Shown: positions 16,918-26,208 of the stretch, piece by piece
How positions within the stretch are numbered: position 1 is the stretch's first letter
Layout: the number at the start of each line of letters is the position of its first letter
Source: an uncultured Clostridia bacterium
Lineage (GTDB): Bacteria > Bacillota > Clostridia > Peptostreptococcales > Anaerovoracaceae
NCBI GenBank assembly: GCA_934271235.1
Contig: CAKQQT010000004.1
Span: forward strand, 1 to 64,000
Reading direction: 5' to 3'
Length of the DNA: 64,000 bases
The notes under the pieces: model-generated
What the model saw: the letters and a program-made list of their open reading frames with translations, nothing else
What the model was told of the DNA's origin: nothing
Database searches by the model: none
Made by a program: the position numbers and the translations under genes

Positions 16918-19755
16918 CTATTTAGCCTTTCTGAAAGCCTTGTTGGAGAAGTCGGAGAAGTATAACTTACCGTCTACTCTAGCATAAGCTCTTACTCTGT
17001 AGTAGTAAGTCGTTCCCTTCTTAAGCCCCTTGGTGTTCTTGTAAGTCATCTTCTTGGTGGTGATCATCTTCTTGAAACCCTTGTTAGCCTTCGTGGATCT
17101 CCATACCTGATAACCCTGAACGGAGGACTTGTCGCCATCAATGATTCTCCACTTGATGGTCATAGCGCCTTTCGTAGCCTTGGAGGAAGCTTTCAGCTTG
17201 ATGGAAGTTACTGCAGTCTTTGTATCAAGATCGAACTTGCTTAATTTTGTTAACCAAGTCGGGTTGATTGCGCAAAGACCTGCAAATCCAAGATCATCAA
17301 CAGCTTTCTTAGCAGCAGCAACCTGTGCGTTTGTTGCATTCAGCGGAAGGGCCGCGATTAAAGCTTCAGCAGCTTCAACCTTTAAGTCAAAGATTTTATC
17401 TTCATATGCAGTTGCATCTGTATAATCAGCAGCAGTCTTTACTGGTGCCAATGCAGCTTTGTACTTGCCTTCTGCTCCGTACAGGTCGTTATAAGCATCC
17501 TGAGCTGCAACATAAGCGTTTACAGCTTCTTCATTTGCCAGAGTCAGCTTCTTAACATCGCCAAGAGTGTTCTTGGTATCGTTGAGAGCCTTCAGTTCTA
17601 ATGCTTCTAAGCTCTGGATGTCTGTCTCCAACAGCATTTGACTTGCAGTTAAAGTATAACCATAGCCAGTCATGGTGCAGTAATCCTTGTGTGCAAGAAC
17701 TTTGTCATAAAGAGCCAGTACAGCATCTTTCTGATCCAGCGCTACCGGACGTTTTACTGCGGAAACTTCTTTTGCAAGCTCTGTAGCTTCTGCTTTCAGT
17801 TCATCCTTTGTCTTTAAAGCATCAACCTTTGCCTTCACATCCGCGATTGCAGCCTGTAAGGAAGCATCATCCACAACTTCTGCTAAGAAGTTTTCGGTTG
17901 CAGTACCTGCAATAACGCCGAAGTATTCTTCAACCTTTGCAGCAGTGTTATCAGCCGGTTTTTTGTCGCCCATTAAAGCAACTTTGTATTCAATGTAAGC
18001 CTTTAATTCAGCTTTTGCAGCTTCATCTTTCTTGTAAAGAGCGCCGTTGTAGTTGAATAAAGCAGCTTGATCCGCAGTTGTTAATACTGCATCGTATTTT
18101 GCATATGCATCTAAGAATGCTTTGTTTGCATCATCAATTGTCTTTGCAGCCTTGATAGCTTCTTTTGCGTCTTTGATGATCGCTTTTACAGCAGCCTTGT
18201 TGTTGTCGGAGTATCCGGTTGTCTTCCAGTTTTCAACTGTCGGATAATCTTTGCCTTCAAGGGTAACTGTGATCTTTGCAGCAACGCCGTTGTTCACGCA
18301 TTTTGTTCCGAGGAGCTTGTGTGCATTTACATGTACAGCTGTGTCGCTCATTGCTACGGAAATGGAGCCGTTTCCGGTCATGTAGGTTTCGTCGATCGCA
18401 TCTTTTAATGCTTCGTCAACTGCTAATGCAGAGGATCCATCTACATAAATCGTAGCTTTGATTTTTTCTGCCTGATCTTTTAAGTCTGCAATCTTATCTA
18501 CAATCTTAAGAGCTTCTTCAGCAGTTAAAATTCTTGAAACGTCAGCATATGTCATTGTATCCGCAAGCGGTGCGATCCAGCTGTAGTCGTTAGCAGCGCT
18601 AAAGGTTCCGAGGCAGGAGTTGCCTGCGTTGATTGCATTGTACGGTGCATCGTTGTAATATGCACGAACATAGTTCGCACTCTGTTCAACTGTGAATGTT
18701 GCATTGTCAAATCTGTAAGTTAATACTTCTAACAGTGCATCATATTTCTTGTTGATCTTTTCGATTTCTTTGTTTGCGTTATCAATAACGGTCTGGTTCG
18801 GCTTTGCAGCAACGGACTGCTTGAAGATGATGTTGTTCTGAACATTTAAATCAGCAGAACGCTGTGCTTCAACAGCAGCTTTGATGGCTGTCATTGCTTT
18901 TGCTTTTGCATAGTCGATTTTAGCCTTATCGGTTGCTAAAGTCTGTGCAGTCTTTAATAATGCAAATGCCGGATGACTTCCAGCTTTTCCCTGTACGAAG
19001 GTACCGGTTTCAGACTGGCCTACAGTTCCTGCGTTGAGGATTTCATAAACCAGTTTAATCTCACCGATTGTATGCGGCTTAGTTGTATCTGTGCCGTCTT
19101 CACTAAAAGTTCCAAGATATGCTAACGATTCGCTCTGTGCGATAACTGCCCATTCATAAGAGGATTTTGTCTTTCCTTCGAAAGTTACCTTGTCGTCTTT
19201 TGTGAACTGTTCAAGATTGTAGTTCTTGATCTGATCTCTGGTTTTTGCAAGTAAAGCTTTGTAGCTAGCGGAAGTTGCCGTAATCTTGCCTGGAACAAAC
19301 TCAGTGCCGTTCCAAACGTCAAGACCACTTACCTTTGTAAGATCAATCTTTGCAAGAGCACCCGCAAAATATACATATCCATCATTTTTTGCAGGAGTTG
19401 GTGATGCAAAATCGTATCCTTGAATACCATATTCATAGGCCGCAGCAGTCTGTTCTGCAAGTCCGAATGCCTGATATGCTTCTGCAAGCTGAACATCTAA
19501 TTTAGCTTTTACAGAATCATACGCTTCCTGGCAAGCAGCAGCCCAATCTGCAGCTGTTGCATTCGCCGGGTTTTTAGGTCCAGCTTTAACAATTGCTAAT
19601 TTGCCGTCCAGTTTCGCAAGTTCGTCATTGTACTTATCCGTGATCTTTGCCATAGCAGCAGTTTTGTCTGCAAGGGTAGTCGTCGGATCAGCAGCAAATG
19701 CAGAACTGAAGCTGAAAGTGAACATAACAGCAACTGCGGTCGAGGTTGTGGACAT
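16918..19755 (-). CDS. Surface-protein cassette B (probably silent, altered 5' end)
   Basis: 945 residues reading from an ATG that gives MSTTSTAVAVMFTFSFSSAFAADP. From the shared 25-bp core onward it matches the signal-peptide c-region of the other cassettes. The n-region has no positive charge and the hydrophobic core is short. No Shine-Dalgarno precedes the ATG. The middle is a helical Ala/Lys-rich region clearly homologous to cassette C (compare QNNIIFKQSVAAKPNQ with QNDIIFAQSIAAKPNQ). The last about 95 residues are the common FN3-like domain. Its core is in direct orientation to E, so joining to the expression site would need deletion or a prior inversion with A or C. Confidence 0.7.
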   Translation of the reverse strand: MSTTSTAVAVMFTFSFSSAFAADPTTTLADKTAAMAKITDKYNDELAKLDGKLAIVKAGPKNPANATAADWAAACQEAYDSVKAKLDVQLAEAYQAFGLAEQTAAAYEYGIQGYDFASPTPAKNDGYVYFAGALAKIDLTKVSGLDVWNGTEFVPGKITATSASYKALLAKTRDQIKNYNLEQFTKDDKVTFEGKTKSSYEWAVIAQSESLAYLGTFSEDGTDTTKPHTIGEIKLVYEILNAGTVGQSETGTFVQGKAGSHPAFALLKTAQTLATDKAKIDYAKAKAMTAIKAAVEAQRSADLNVQNNIIFKQSVAAKPNQTVIDNANKEIEKINKKYDALLEVLTYRFDNATFTVEQSANYVRAYYNDAPYNAINAGNSCLGTFSAANDYSWIAPLADTMTYADVSRILTAEEALKIVDKIADLKDQAEKIKATIYVDGSSALAVDEALKDAIDETYMTGNGSISVAMSDTAVHVNAHKLLGTKCVNNGVAAKITVTLEGKDYPTVENWKTTGYSDNNKAAVKAIIKDAKEAIKAAKTIDDANKAFLDAYAKYDAVLTTADQAALFNYNGALYKKDEAAKAELKAYIEYKVALMGDKKPADNTAAKVEEYFGVIAGTATENFLAEVVDDASLQAAIADVKAKVDALKTKDELKAEATELAKEVSAVKRPVALDQKDAVLALYDKVLAHKDYCTMTGYGYTLTASQMLLETDIQSLEALELKALNDTKNTLGDVKKLTLANEEAVNAYVAAQDAYNDLYGAEGKYKAALAPVKTAADYTDATAYEDKIFDLKVEAAEALIAALPLNATNAQVAAAKKAVDDLGFAGLCAINPTWLTKLSKFDLDTKTAVTSIKLKASSKATKGAMTIKWRIIDGDKSSVQGYQVWRSTKANKGFKKMITTKKMTYKNTKGLKKGTTYYYRVRAYARVDGKLYFSDFSNKAFRKAK
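19709..19733 (-). repeat. Shared 25-bp signal-peptide core, copy B (minus orientation)
   Basis: Reverse complement of the common 25-bp core. Unlike A and E, similarity to copy C continues upstream through about 140 further bp (see the inverted repeat 19709-19880 / 21916-22076). Confidence 0.85.
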
Positions 19756-19835
19756 TGGAATTGTAAGGGAAAAGATCGTTTTTGATGCAAATTTTGTGGC
19801 AGATTTTTAGGTGGGATTCATGGAATTACGGCATG

Positions 19836-19860
19836 AAAAAAGAGCCTGACGAGAGGCTCT
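19836..19860 (-). terminator. Terminator after the AAA/DUF4143 ATPase gene
   Basis: Minus strand AGAGCCT-CTCGTC-AGGCTCT followed by TTTTTT, 60 bases past the ATPase stop. It would also stop any read-through into cassette B, which is transcribed in the same direction. The equivalent position before cassette C is degenerate. Confidence 0.8.
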
Positions 19861-19864
19861 GGGT

Positions 19865-19904
19865 GGATAATCATACATCGACTCTGCGCAATGTATGATT
19901 ATCC
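19865..19904. repeat. 14-bp inverted repeat GGATAATCATACAT / ATGTATGATTATCC
   Basis: Perfect 14-bp arms at 19865-19878 and 19891-19904 around a 12-base loop, at the outer end of the inverted-repeat arm next to cassette B. Only one half is recognisable at the C side (about 21911-21922). Confidence 0.6.
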
Positions 19905-19920
19905 GTATTTTGGCTCAACA

Positions 19921-21276
19921 TCACATTAAGGCACTGAAATCCGGCCGATAAATCATTTCGGTCATCTCACTTTGCTTTTTAAGAAACATCAGCATGTAAA
20001 TCGGGTAATATACGATTTTTCCCTTTTGCAAGAGATTTTCGTTACTGAATACTGCAGCCTGCGGAATATCGTACTGCACATTGGACAGAACTTTGTTTAA
20101 AGCAGAATGGGACTGATAATCCTTTCCGGATTTAATCTCAATCGGCAGGACATGCCCCTGCTCTTCAATTACAAAATCAAGCTCACCTTGTTTTTTGCTG
20201 TTAAAGTAAAACAAATCGTATCCATGTGCTTTCAGTTCCTGTGCCGCCGCATTTTCGTAAACCGATCCAAAATTAATATCCTTTTCTCTGCTTAGAAGCT
20301 TAAGCTGGATGCCATCGGTATACATCGACGCAAGCAGCCCTACATCGGATAAAAAAAGCTTAAACAGATTTTTGGATTTGGAAAGAGTCAGCGGAATAAT
20401 TGGTTCATTGACACAGAAAGTCGGTAATGCAACACCTGCATTTTTCAACCAAATAAAGCTGTTTTCATAGCGAGAAAACTTAAAGTTTTCATTTAAGGTT
20501 TTTAAAATAAAACGTTTATTTTTTTGGTTCAGTTCTCCAGGAATGGATTCAAAAATATCTTCCAAGTATAGTTTGTTTTTAGGGTCATATTTCGCGATGT
20601 CCTTTTTGTAAAGCCGTAAAATCTCTTGTTGGATTTGTATTACATTTTTAAGGTCGTTCGTTTCAAGATAAACCGAAACGGCCGCCGGCATGCCGCCCAC
20701 CATAAGGTAGAGCCGAAAAAGTTCTAACATTTTCTCATGAATGATGGGATCAACAGGCAATTTTTTCTCAAAACAGGTGTGCAGGGCGTCGATAACCGCC
20801 TTTGAGACTCGGTTTGCCAAGGAAAATTCTTCAAAGTCCAGTGGGAACATTTCAAGAATATCCATATACCCAACCGGCACAGATCGAAGGTCCTGCAATT
20901 CAACCCCAAGCAGGGAGCCGCTTAATACATACTGATATCTTCCGTCCTCGACCAGAAACTTTATGGCAGTCACCAGTTCTTTTGCTTCCTGCACTTCATC
21001 AATAAAAATCAGAGTTTCACCCGGAATCAGCGGCTGATCGGATAAAGCGGAAACACGCAGCAGAATTTCTTGACTGTTCTCGGCTGCTTCAAATATCTTT
21101 GCCGCTTGCTTGTTTTCAATCAGGTTTATCTCAACAAATGATTTGAACATCGCTTTTCCGACACGCCGGATACTGTACGTTTTGCCGATTTGCCTGGCGC
21201 CGGTCACAAGAAGCGCTTTTTGTGGCTTTTCCTCAAAAAAATCTTTTAACTTCGTTTCTATTTTTCGCTCGATCAT
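19921..21276 (-). CDS. AAA family ATPase with C-terminal DUF4143 domain
   Basis: 451 residues. An AAA_14 domain occupies about 1-170, with Walker A GARQIGKT and Walker B LIFIDEVQEAKE. A DUF4143 region follows, whose C-terminal end carries the PD-(D/E)XK-like pattern GELDFVIEEQG.VLPIEIKSG (Asp, Glu and Lys positions present). The family is widespread in bacteria and archaea, often in accessory or defence-like regions, but its biological role is not established. The ATG at 21276 is preceded by CAGGGGGA. It sits between the inverted-repeat arms in front of cassettes B and C and is divergent from the broken MntA gene. Confidence 0.85.
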   Translation of the reverse strand: MIERKIETKLKDFFEEKPQKALLVTGARQIGKTYSIRRVGKAMFKSFVEINLIENKQAAKIFEAAENSQEILLRVSALSDQPLIPGETLIFIDEVQEAKELVTAIKFLVEDGRYQYVLSGSLLGVELQDLRSVPVGYMDILEMFPLDFEEFSLANRVSKAVIDALHTCFEKKLPVDPIIHEKMLELFRLYLMVGGMPAAVSVYLETNDLKNVIQIQQEILRLYKKDIAKYDPKNKLYLEDIFESIPGELNQKNKRFILKTLNENFKFSRYENSFIWLKNAGVALPTFCVNEPIIPLTLSKSKNLFKLFLSDVGLLASMYTDGIQLKLLSREKDINFGSVYENAAAQELKAHGYDLFYFNSKKQGELDFVIEEQGHVLPIEIKSGKDYQSHSALNKVLSNVQYDIPQAAVFSNENLLQKGKIVYYPIYMLMFLKKQSEMTEMIYRPDFSALM

Positions 21277-21470
21277 TACTCATCCCCCTGTTCCCAACAG
21301 TTCTATTTCTATGCTATCATATTCTGTCCGTTTTTCCAACAATTATTTCATTATTTTGTCCGGTTTTCTTGATTATAGTTCGTAACATTAAGACGATTTA
21401 AATTTTCATCGTAAATGTTGAAAATCATATGCTATAATAATTTATATATTACCGGGAGGAGGAAGCCCCT

Positions 21471-21773
21471 ATGCGAGGAAAATATACCGTTGATGAAATC
21501 AAAAATATTGTAGCACCAATTGTGAAACAATACGGCATAGACTCGTTGTATTTATTTGGTTCTTATTCCAGAGGCTCTGCAAATGGTAAAAGCGATATCA
21601 ATCTGCACATTGATAAGGGAAAAATCCGAAGTTTGTTTGTGCTGACGGGATTCCGGCTCGCACTTGAGGATGCCTTGAGACTGCCGGTGAATCTTGTCAC
21701 AAGTGATATTTCAGATAAGAATTTTTAAGACTGATTGCCGATGAGGAGGTGCTGCTTTATCGGAAATCGTGAC
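21471..21773 (+). pseudogene. Frameshifted MntA-type nucleotidyltransferase antitoxin
   Basis: MNT-domain protein of the MntA/HepT toxin-antitoxin type; intact members AMPylate the HepT toxin. GSYSRGSANGKSDINLHID is the active-site region, but the second catalytic Asp of the usual SDID is Asn here. The frame stops at 21728 in a run of five T. Adding one T restores NFLRLIADEEVLLYRKS and a stop at 21771-21773, so a single-base deletion has truncated it. Start at 21471 has a strong GGGAGGAGG site. Both the N-for-D change and the frameshift suggest an inactive remnant. Confidence 0.75.
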
Positions 21774-21907
21774 CACATCATTCCTTTAGAAATGATTAAC
21801 TACTGCGAGCGGGTACATTGATGTAGAAACGGTTTGGAATACACTGAACGAAGATATTCCTATGCTGAAAAAGCAATGTGAGGACTTACTTCTACAAGGT
21901 AAGTGAA
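21766..21907 (+). pseudogene. HepT-type toxin remnant (internal deletion)
   Basis: Overlaps the end of the mntA-like pseudogene as hepT genes normally do. The first frame reads NRDHIIPLEMINYCERV, a typical HepT N-terminus. It then breaks, and another frame resumes with YIDVETVWNTLNEDIPMLKKQ, a typical HepT C-terminus ending at 21907. Only about 45 codons of a usual 110-140 remain, so the HEPN active-site region (RxxxxH) is deleted. Confidence 0.65.
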
Positions 21908-21915
21908 ATGCATGA

Positions 21916-22076
21916 TTATCCACAAAGGGGCTCATCCGAGGCTCTTTTTTATGCCGCAATTCCATGAATCCGTCCTAAAAATCTGCCACAAAATTTGCAT
22001 CAAAAACGATCTTTTTCCTTGTAATTCCAACGCCTGTAACCTCGACCGCAGTTGCTGTTATGTTCACTTTCAGCTT
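21916..22076. repeat. Right arm of inverted repeat in front of cassette C
   Basis: Reverse-complement partner of 19709-19880. It contains a degenerate copy of the terminator hairpin present at the B side (GGGGCTC-ATCC-GAGGCTC no longer pairs well), then the AT-rich block and the 25-bp core. Confidence 0.8.
22052..22076 (+). repeat. Shared 25-bp signal-peptide core, copy C (plus orientation)
   Basis: Identical to the cores at 12962, 19709 and 28934. It is inverted with respect to the expressed copy E. Confidence 0.85.
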
Positions 22077-24708
22077 TGGCTCTGCATTTGCTTATACTTC
22101 TGACGAATTACAGAATGTAGTTGACAGTCATGAAAAAGCAGTAAAAGCAATTCAGGACAAGTATGATGACAACTTAGCAGCTTTAAACAGAGATTACAGC
22201 GCTAAACTTGCAAGCCCACAGAACGGCGCCGATAAGGACGCTTGGAAGGTTGCCTGCGATGCAGCGTTAGACACTGCAAAAGCTCAGTTAAACAAAGAAT
22301 TAGCTCAGGCTTGGAACGATCTGGCTGCTAGAGAAGCTGCAGTTGCAGACCCTGCTGGCTGGATTATCAGCGGAACTATTGCTGCTGAAACTGGCTATGT
22401 TGATGTAAGACCTGCTCTGGCACTCCTGCAGACAAACGCTTTAGGCACAGTTAATGCAGGCGAAGCTGTTTTCGATGCAGTAATGACTAAGACTTTAAAC
22501 CTGGTTAAGAATTATGACTTATCCAAGTTCGTAGCAGATGACAACTACAACAACACCGGCAAGAGCTCTTACCAGACCGCTGTAGATGCTCAGAACGATG
22601 CATTAAAGCTGCTTGCAAGCTACAAGTATGCAGACGGAAAAACTGTTGCGGATATTGAAAATGTTTACAAAATTACAGGCGTAGGTACTCTGGGTGAAAC
22701 TGAATCCGGTTCTTTCTACGATGCAATCAAGAACCTGAAGACAACTTCCGCAGTTAAGACTGACGATGCGAAGATCGCATACGCAAAGGCTGCTGTTACA
22801 AACGACATCAAGTCCATGATCGAGGCTCAGAGATCCGCTGAACTGAAAGTTCAGAACGACATCATCTTTGCACAGTCCATCGCAGCGAAACCAAACCAGA
22901 AAGCAATCGACAAAGCAAACGAAGAAATCGCGAACATCAACAAAAAGTATGACAACTACCTGAAAGTTTGGACTTACAGACTTGACAACGGCACTTACAA
23001 AGTTGAAAAAGCTTACGGTGTTGATCAGGTTAACGTATACTATGGAGATTCCTTAGTTGCTTACATCGGATTCTTTGATGCAAACGGCGCATTCGTAAAG
23101 AGTGACTACACGGTTGCAAAAGACTGGACAACTCTGACAGCTGCTCTTCCGGTTGCAGACGCTACAAAGATCGTTGACCACGTTGCAGACCTTGAAAAAG
23201 AAGCTGCTGACTTAAAGGCAACTATCTATGTTGACGGCGACGTTGCTGCTGACGTAGATTCCGCACTGGCTGACGCTGTAAAAGATACTTACATGCTTGG
23301 TACTTTAACTAACCACGTGAGCACAACTTTAACAAACTCTGTTGTTCACCAGAGAGCTCACCAGTTACTGGGAACCACTTGCGCAGGCACTACAAAGACT
23401 GACAAGGTAACGGTAAACAGCAAGAAGTATGACAACGTTTCTCAGTGGGCTACAACTGGTTACTCCCCAGAGAACACAAAGGCTGTAAAGGCTATCATCA
23501 GCGATGCAAAAGACGCGATCATGGCTGCTAAGACTGTTGCTGACGCAGAAGCTGCTTTCGTAGCTGCATACGACAAGTACGACGCCGTATTAACAACTGC
23601 TGAACAGGCTGCATTATTCAGCTACAAGGGCGACCTTTACAAGAAGGATACTGCAGCAAAGGCTGACCTCAACGCTTACATCGACTACAAAGTAGCATTA
23701 ATGGATGATGCTATCCCGGGCGTTGCTGCTGCATTAAAAGCTTACTATGCAAATAACTTATTAACAGAAGTTAATAACGCTGCTGACTTAGACAAAGCTG
23801 TTGCAGACGCAAAAGCATTTGTTGATTCCCTGAAGACTCAGAAGGAAATCAAAGCAGAAGATAAGGCTTTAAGAGATAAGATCGTTGCGCTTGCAAGACC
23901 TGTAACTCTTGAAAAGAAAGCTGACGTCATCGCTCTGTATGATGAATACGTTGCATTTGACGAATACTGCGCTAAAGTTGGATATACCAACACAGAATCC
24001 GATGGCGTTGCAGCACTTCTTGGCGATGACGTTAAGCGATTAGCTGGTCTTGAAAAAGACGCTATGGACGAAATCGTGAAAGCGATCGAAAAAGACGGCA
24101 AAGTTACATTAGACGATCGTGAAAACGTTGAAGCTTTAGTAAAAGCTATGGACGCTTACAACGACTTATATCCTGAATATGCACTTAAAATTGCTGCATA
24201 CAAAACCGCTAAGGACTATGAAGAATTAATCTTCAACTTAGATGTTGATGCTGCTAACAAGCTGATCGCTGCGCTTCCGGCTTACGGTGCTTCCGCAGCA
24301 CAGATCAAAGCTGCTAAGGATGCAGTTGCTGCATTAGGATTCAAGGGTCTCTGCAAACTTAACCCGACTATGGTAACAAAACTCAACAGATTAGAAGCTA
24401 GCATCGGTTACGAGGTAGAAGCTATCAAGATCAAAGCTTCCTCCAAAGCAACGAAGGGTGCTATGACCATCAAGTGGAGAGTTATCGGCGGAAACAAGGA
24501 TGCAGCTGCAGGTTATCAGGTATGGAGATCCACGAAGGCTAACAAGGGCTTCAAGAAGATGATCACTACCAAGAAGATGACTTACAAGAACACGAAGGGT
24601 CTGAAGAAGGGTACGACTTACTACTACAGAGTAAGAGCATACGCTAGAGTAGACGGCAAGTTATACTTCTCCGACTACTCCAACAAGGCTTACAGAAAGG
24701 CGAAATAA
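22060..24708 (+). CDS. Surface-protein cassette C (probably silent, lacks 5' end)
   Basis: 882 residues from an internal ATG, beginning MFTFSFGSAFAYTSDEL. The frame is open upstream (KTIFLVIPTPVTSTAVAVM) but has no ATG, GTG or TTG start, no Shine-Dalgarno and no promoter. The central helical Ala/Lys/Asp region is homologous to B throughout. The last about 95 residues are the common FN3-like domain. Inversion between this core (plus) and E's core (minus) would place it in frame behind MKKFLTVLLVIAV at the expression site, restoring a full signal peptide. It is followed by a type 2 terminator. Confidence 0.7.
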   Translation: MFTFSFGSAFAYTSDELQNVVDSHEKAVKAIQDKYDDNLAALNRDYSAKLASPQNGADKDAWKVACDAALDTAKAQLNKELAQAWNDLAAREAAVADPAGWIISGTIAAETGYVDVRPALALLQTNALGTVNAGEAVFDAVMTKTLNLVKNYDLSKFVADDNYNNTGKSSYQTAVDAQNDALKLLASYKYADGKTVADIENVYKITGVGTLGETESGSFYDAIKNLKTTSAVKTDDAKIAYAKAAVTNDIKSMIEAQRSAELKVQNDIIFAQSIAAKPNQKAIDKANEEIANINKKYDNYLKVWTYRLDNGTYKVEKAYGVDQVNVYYGDSLVAYIGFFDANGAFVKSDYTVAKDWTTLTAALPVADATKIVDHVADLEKEAADLKATIYVDGDVAADVDSALADAVKDTYMLGTLTNHVSTTLTNSVVHQRAHQLLGTTCAGTTKTDKVTVNSKKYDNVSQWATTGYSPENTKAVKAIISDAKDAIMAAKTVADAEAAFVAAYDKYDAVLTTAEQAALFSYKGDLYKKDTAAKADLNAYIDYKVALMDDAIPGVAAALKAYYANNLLTEVNNAADLDKAVADAKAFVDSLKTQKEIKAEDKALRDKIVALARPVTLEKKADVIALYDEYVAFDEYCAKVGYTNTESDGVAALLGDDVKRLAGLEKDAMDEIVKAIEKDGKVTLDDRENVEALVKAMDAYNDLYPEYALKIAAYKTAKDYEELIFNLDVDAANKLIAALPAYGASAAQIKAAKDAVAALGFKGLCKLNPTMVTKLNRLEASIGYEVEAIKIKASSKATKGAMTIKWRVIGGNKDAAAGYQVWRSTKANKGFKKMITTKKMTYKNTKGLKKGTTYYYRVRAYARVDGKLYFSDYSNKAYRKAK

Positions 24709-24748
24709 GTCCTTTTGAAATCTTAAAACAAAATAACTGATCAAATCG

Positions 24749-24782
24749 AGACCTCCCAAGGATTTTCCAAGGGAGGTCTTTC
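24749..24782 (+). terminator. Terminator of cassette C (type 2)
   Basis: GACCTCCC.AGG / CC.AGGGAGGTC hairpin then TTTCC, preceded by the conserved AACTGATCAAAT. Same sequence type as behind cassette B. Confidence 0.8.
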
Positions 24783-24793
24783 CATCTTCATGT

Positions 24794-26023
24794 TTATGTT
24801 TCCGTGCGGAGACATTTATCAAGTTCATTCCGATCAATGGTATAAATAAACTTGCGGCCTTCTTTTACTGTTTTGATCGGTACACCAGAATGAATCAGCT
24901 TTTCAATATAATGCTGCGCTGTTACAGTACTTGTTTGCAGAAGATTTGCGAGGGATTGTCTGTCCAGAGCTTCTTGTGAAAAAAGGTTGTTTTGCACGAA
25001 ATACCATAAAACATCCAGTGTCCTTTTTCGTTCCACTGCATCCAGTTTACCGTATCTGCGCAAAAGAAGCTTTCGGTAGGAGTCCAATGTTTCTTTTCCA
25101 TCCTGCAGTCTTTCAAGCAGGCTGTCTTCTGCTTGTTCTATTACTTGATAAAAGTACAGAATGAAAGGTGTCAGATCTCCCATATTGTGCGGATCATTCG
25201 CGACATCGAAGGCTTTATAATAGTCCGATTTTCGATTTTTAATGGTATAAGAAAGTCTTAAAGCAATCAGTGTGTTGAATTCCTCACGAAGGAAATAGCT
25301 GCTTATAAAGCGGCTCAGTCGTCCGTTTCCATCATAAAAAGGGTGGATGTAACCAATCATATAATGGAAGATCGCAATCTTGCATAATTGCGGAATATCC
25401 GTTCTTTCAAAAAGCTGCAGCGTTTTATCGATATAAGAAATCACAGAAGCTTCTGGATAAAGTCCGCGATGCTTTACTTTCTGTGTTCCGGAGATGACTT
25501 CCGCAAGATCCTTTCGAAAAATTTCACCGTCCGGATAATTGGAAGGTGCTATTTCATCTAAAACAATTTCATCATAAAGCAAACGCAGATCACGGCTGTT
25601 TTGCAGGGATATTTTGTACTGATTATTACCAAGCAGCAGCACATATTTCCAGACCATGCCTTCAAATCTTTTTTTCTTGGGGTTGCTTTCGTTGCAGTCA
25701 AGTACATGAAGTATTTCCTTCCGGGTACTTCTTACTCCTTCAATATCATTCGAGATAATAATTTCATCAATCAAGCAGTTTCTCGCATAAAAATCATAAG
25801 CAGCAGCCGGCAGAGAACCACATAATTGATTGATTTGTGAAAGCTTTTTATATAACCTGGCAGTCATTATTGCAAATTCCGGGAGCATAACAAAAAAAGC
25901 ATCGTTCCCATGAATTGTAAATTCTAAAGACGTGCTGCAGAAATTGTTCTTCCTTTGCAGATATTCCTGCTCGAAGTTGCTGTAATCTTTATAGTATATT
26001 TTACTTAATAATTCATATTTCAT
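24794..26023 (-). CDS. Fic-domain AMPylase (class with N-terminal inhibitory helix)
   Basis: 409 residues. The Fic motif HPFYDGNGRLSR matches HxFx(D/E)GNGRxxR, with the catalytic His. An N-terminal inhibitory motif (S/T)xxxE(G/N) is visible as SNDIEG, so activity is probably autoinhibited. A C-terminal winged helix (RQSLANLLQTSTVTAQHYIEKLI) suggests DNA binding or autoregulation. Fic enzymes transfer AMP to hydroxyl side chains, and some act as toxins. The start is the ATG at 26023 (MKYELLSKIYY), with TGGAGCG upstream. It lies between cassette C and the expressed cassette E and would be removed by deletion between cores B and E. Confidence 0.88.
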   Translation of the reverse strand: MKYELLSKIYYKDYSNFEQEYLQRKNNFCSTSLEFTIHGNDAFFVMLPEFAIMTARLYKKLSQINQLCGSLPAAAYDFYARNCLIDEIIISNDIEGVRSTRKEILHVLDCNESNPKKKRFEGMVWKYVLLLGNNQYKISLQNSRDLRLLYDEIVLDEIAPSNYPDGEIFRKDLAEVISGTQKVKHRGLYPEASVISYIDKTLQLFERTDIPQLCKIAIFHYMIGYIHPFYDGNGRLSRFISSYFLREEFNTLIALRLSYTIKNRKSDYYKAFDVANDPHNMGDLTPFILYFYQVIEQAEDSLLERLQDGKETLDSYRKLLLRRYGKLDAVERKRTLDVLWYFVQNNLFSQEALDRQSLANLLQTSTVTAQHYIEKLIHSGVPIKTVKEGRKFIYTIDRNELDKCLRTET

Positions 26024-26208
26024 AAATTCGCTCCATTTTTTAAGTATATACGCTATATTACACCACAACTTTAAAAAAGTCAACAAATTTTAAAGTTAAG
26101 AAGGGATATGAGTGACATACCTTAAAAAAGAAACTGCATAATAAATATGAATTTTGCAAGCACTGGTTGCAAATTAGATAGATAAAAAAGTGGTGACAAT
26201 AACACAAG

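Larger units (their letters stand above)
19709..19880. repeat. Left arm of imperfect inverted repeat joining the 5' ends of cassettes B and C
   Basis: The about 165 bp running from inside cassette B's signal-peptide codons to about 19880 match, at roughly 85-90 % by eye, the reverse complement of 21916-22076 in front of cassette C. The match includes the conserved stretch GATCGTTTTTGATGCAAATT. The two arms flank the AAA ATPase and the broken MntA/HepT genes. Confidence 0.8.

Noticed and set aside
21926..21952. Functional terminator in front of cassette C, mirroring the one next to B
   Set aside because: The arms GGGGCTC and GAGGCTC do not pair beyond about three bases, so this copy is degenerate even though a T run follows.
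12970..24708. Reading cassettes A, B and C as ordinary independently expressed genes
   Set aside because: None has a Shine-Dalgarno, promoter or complete signal peptide, and similarity to E begins sharply inside the signal-peptide codons. Silent cassettes explain this better, though low-level expression is possible.
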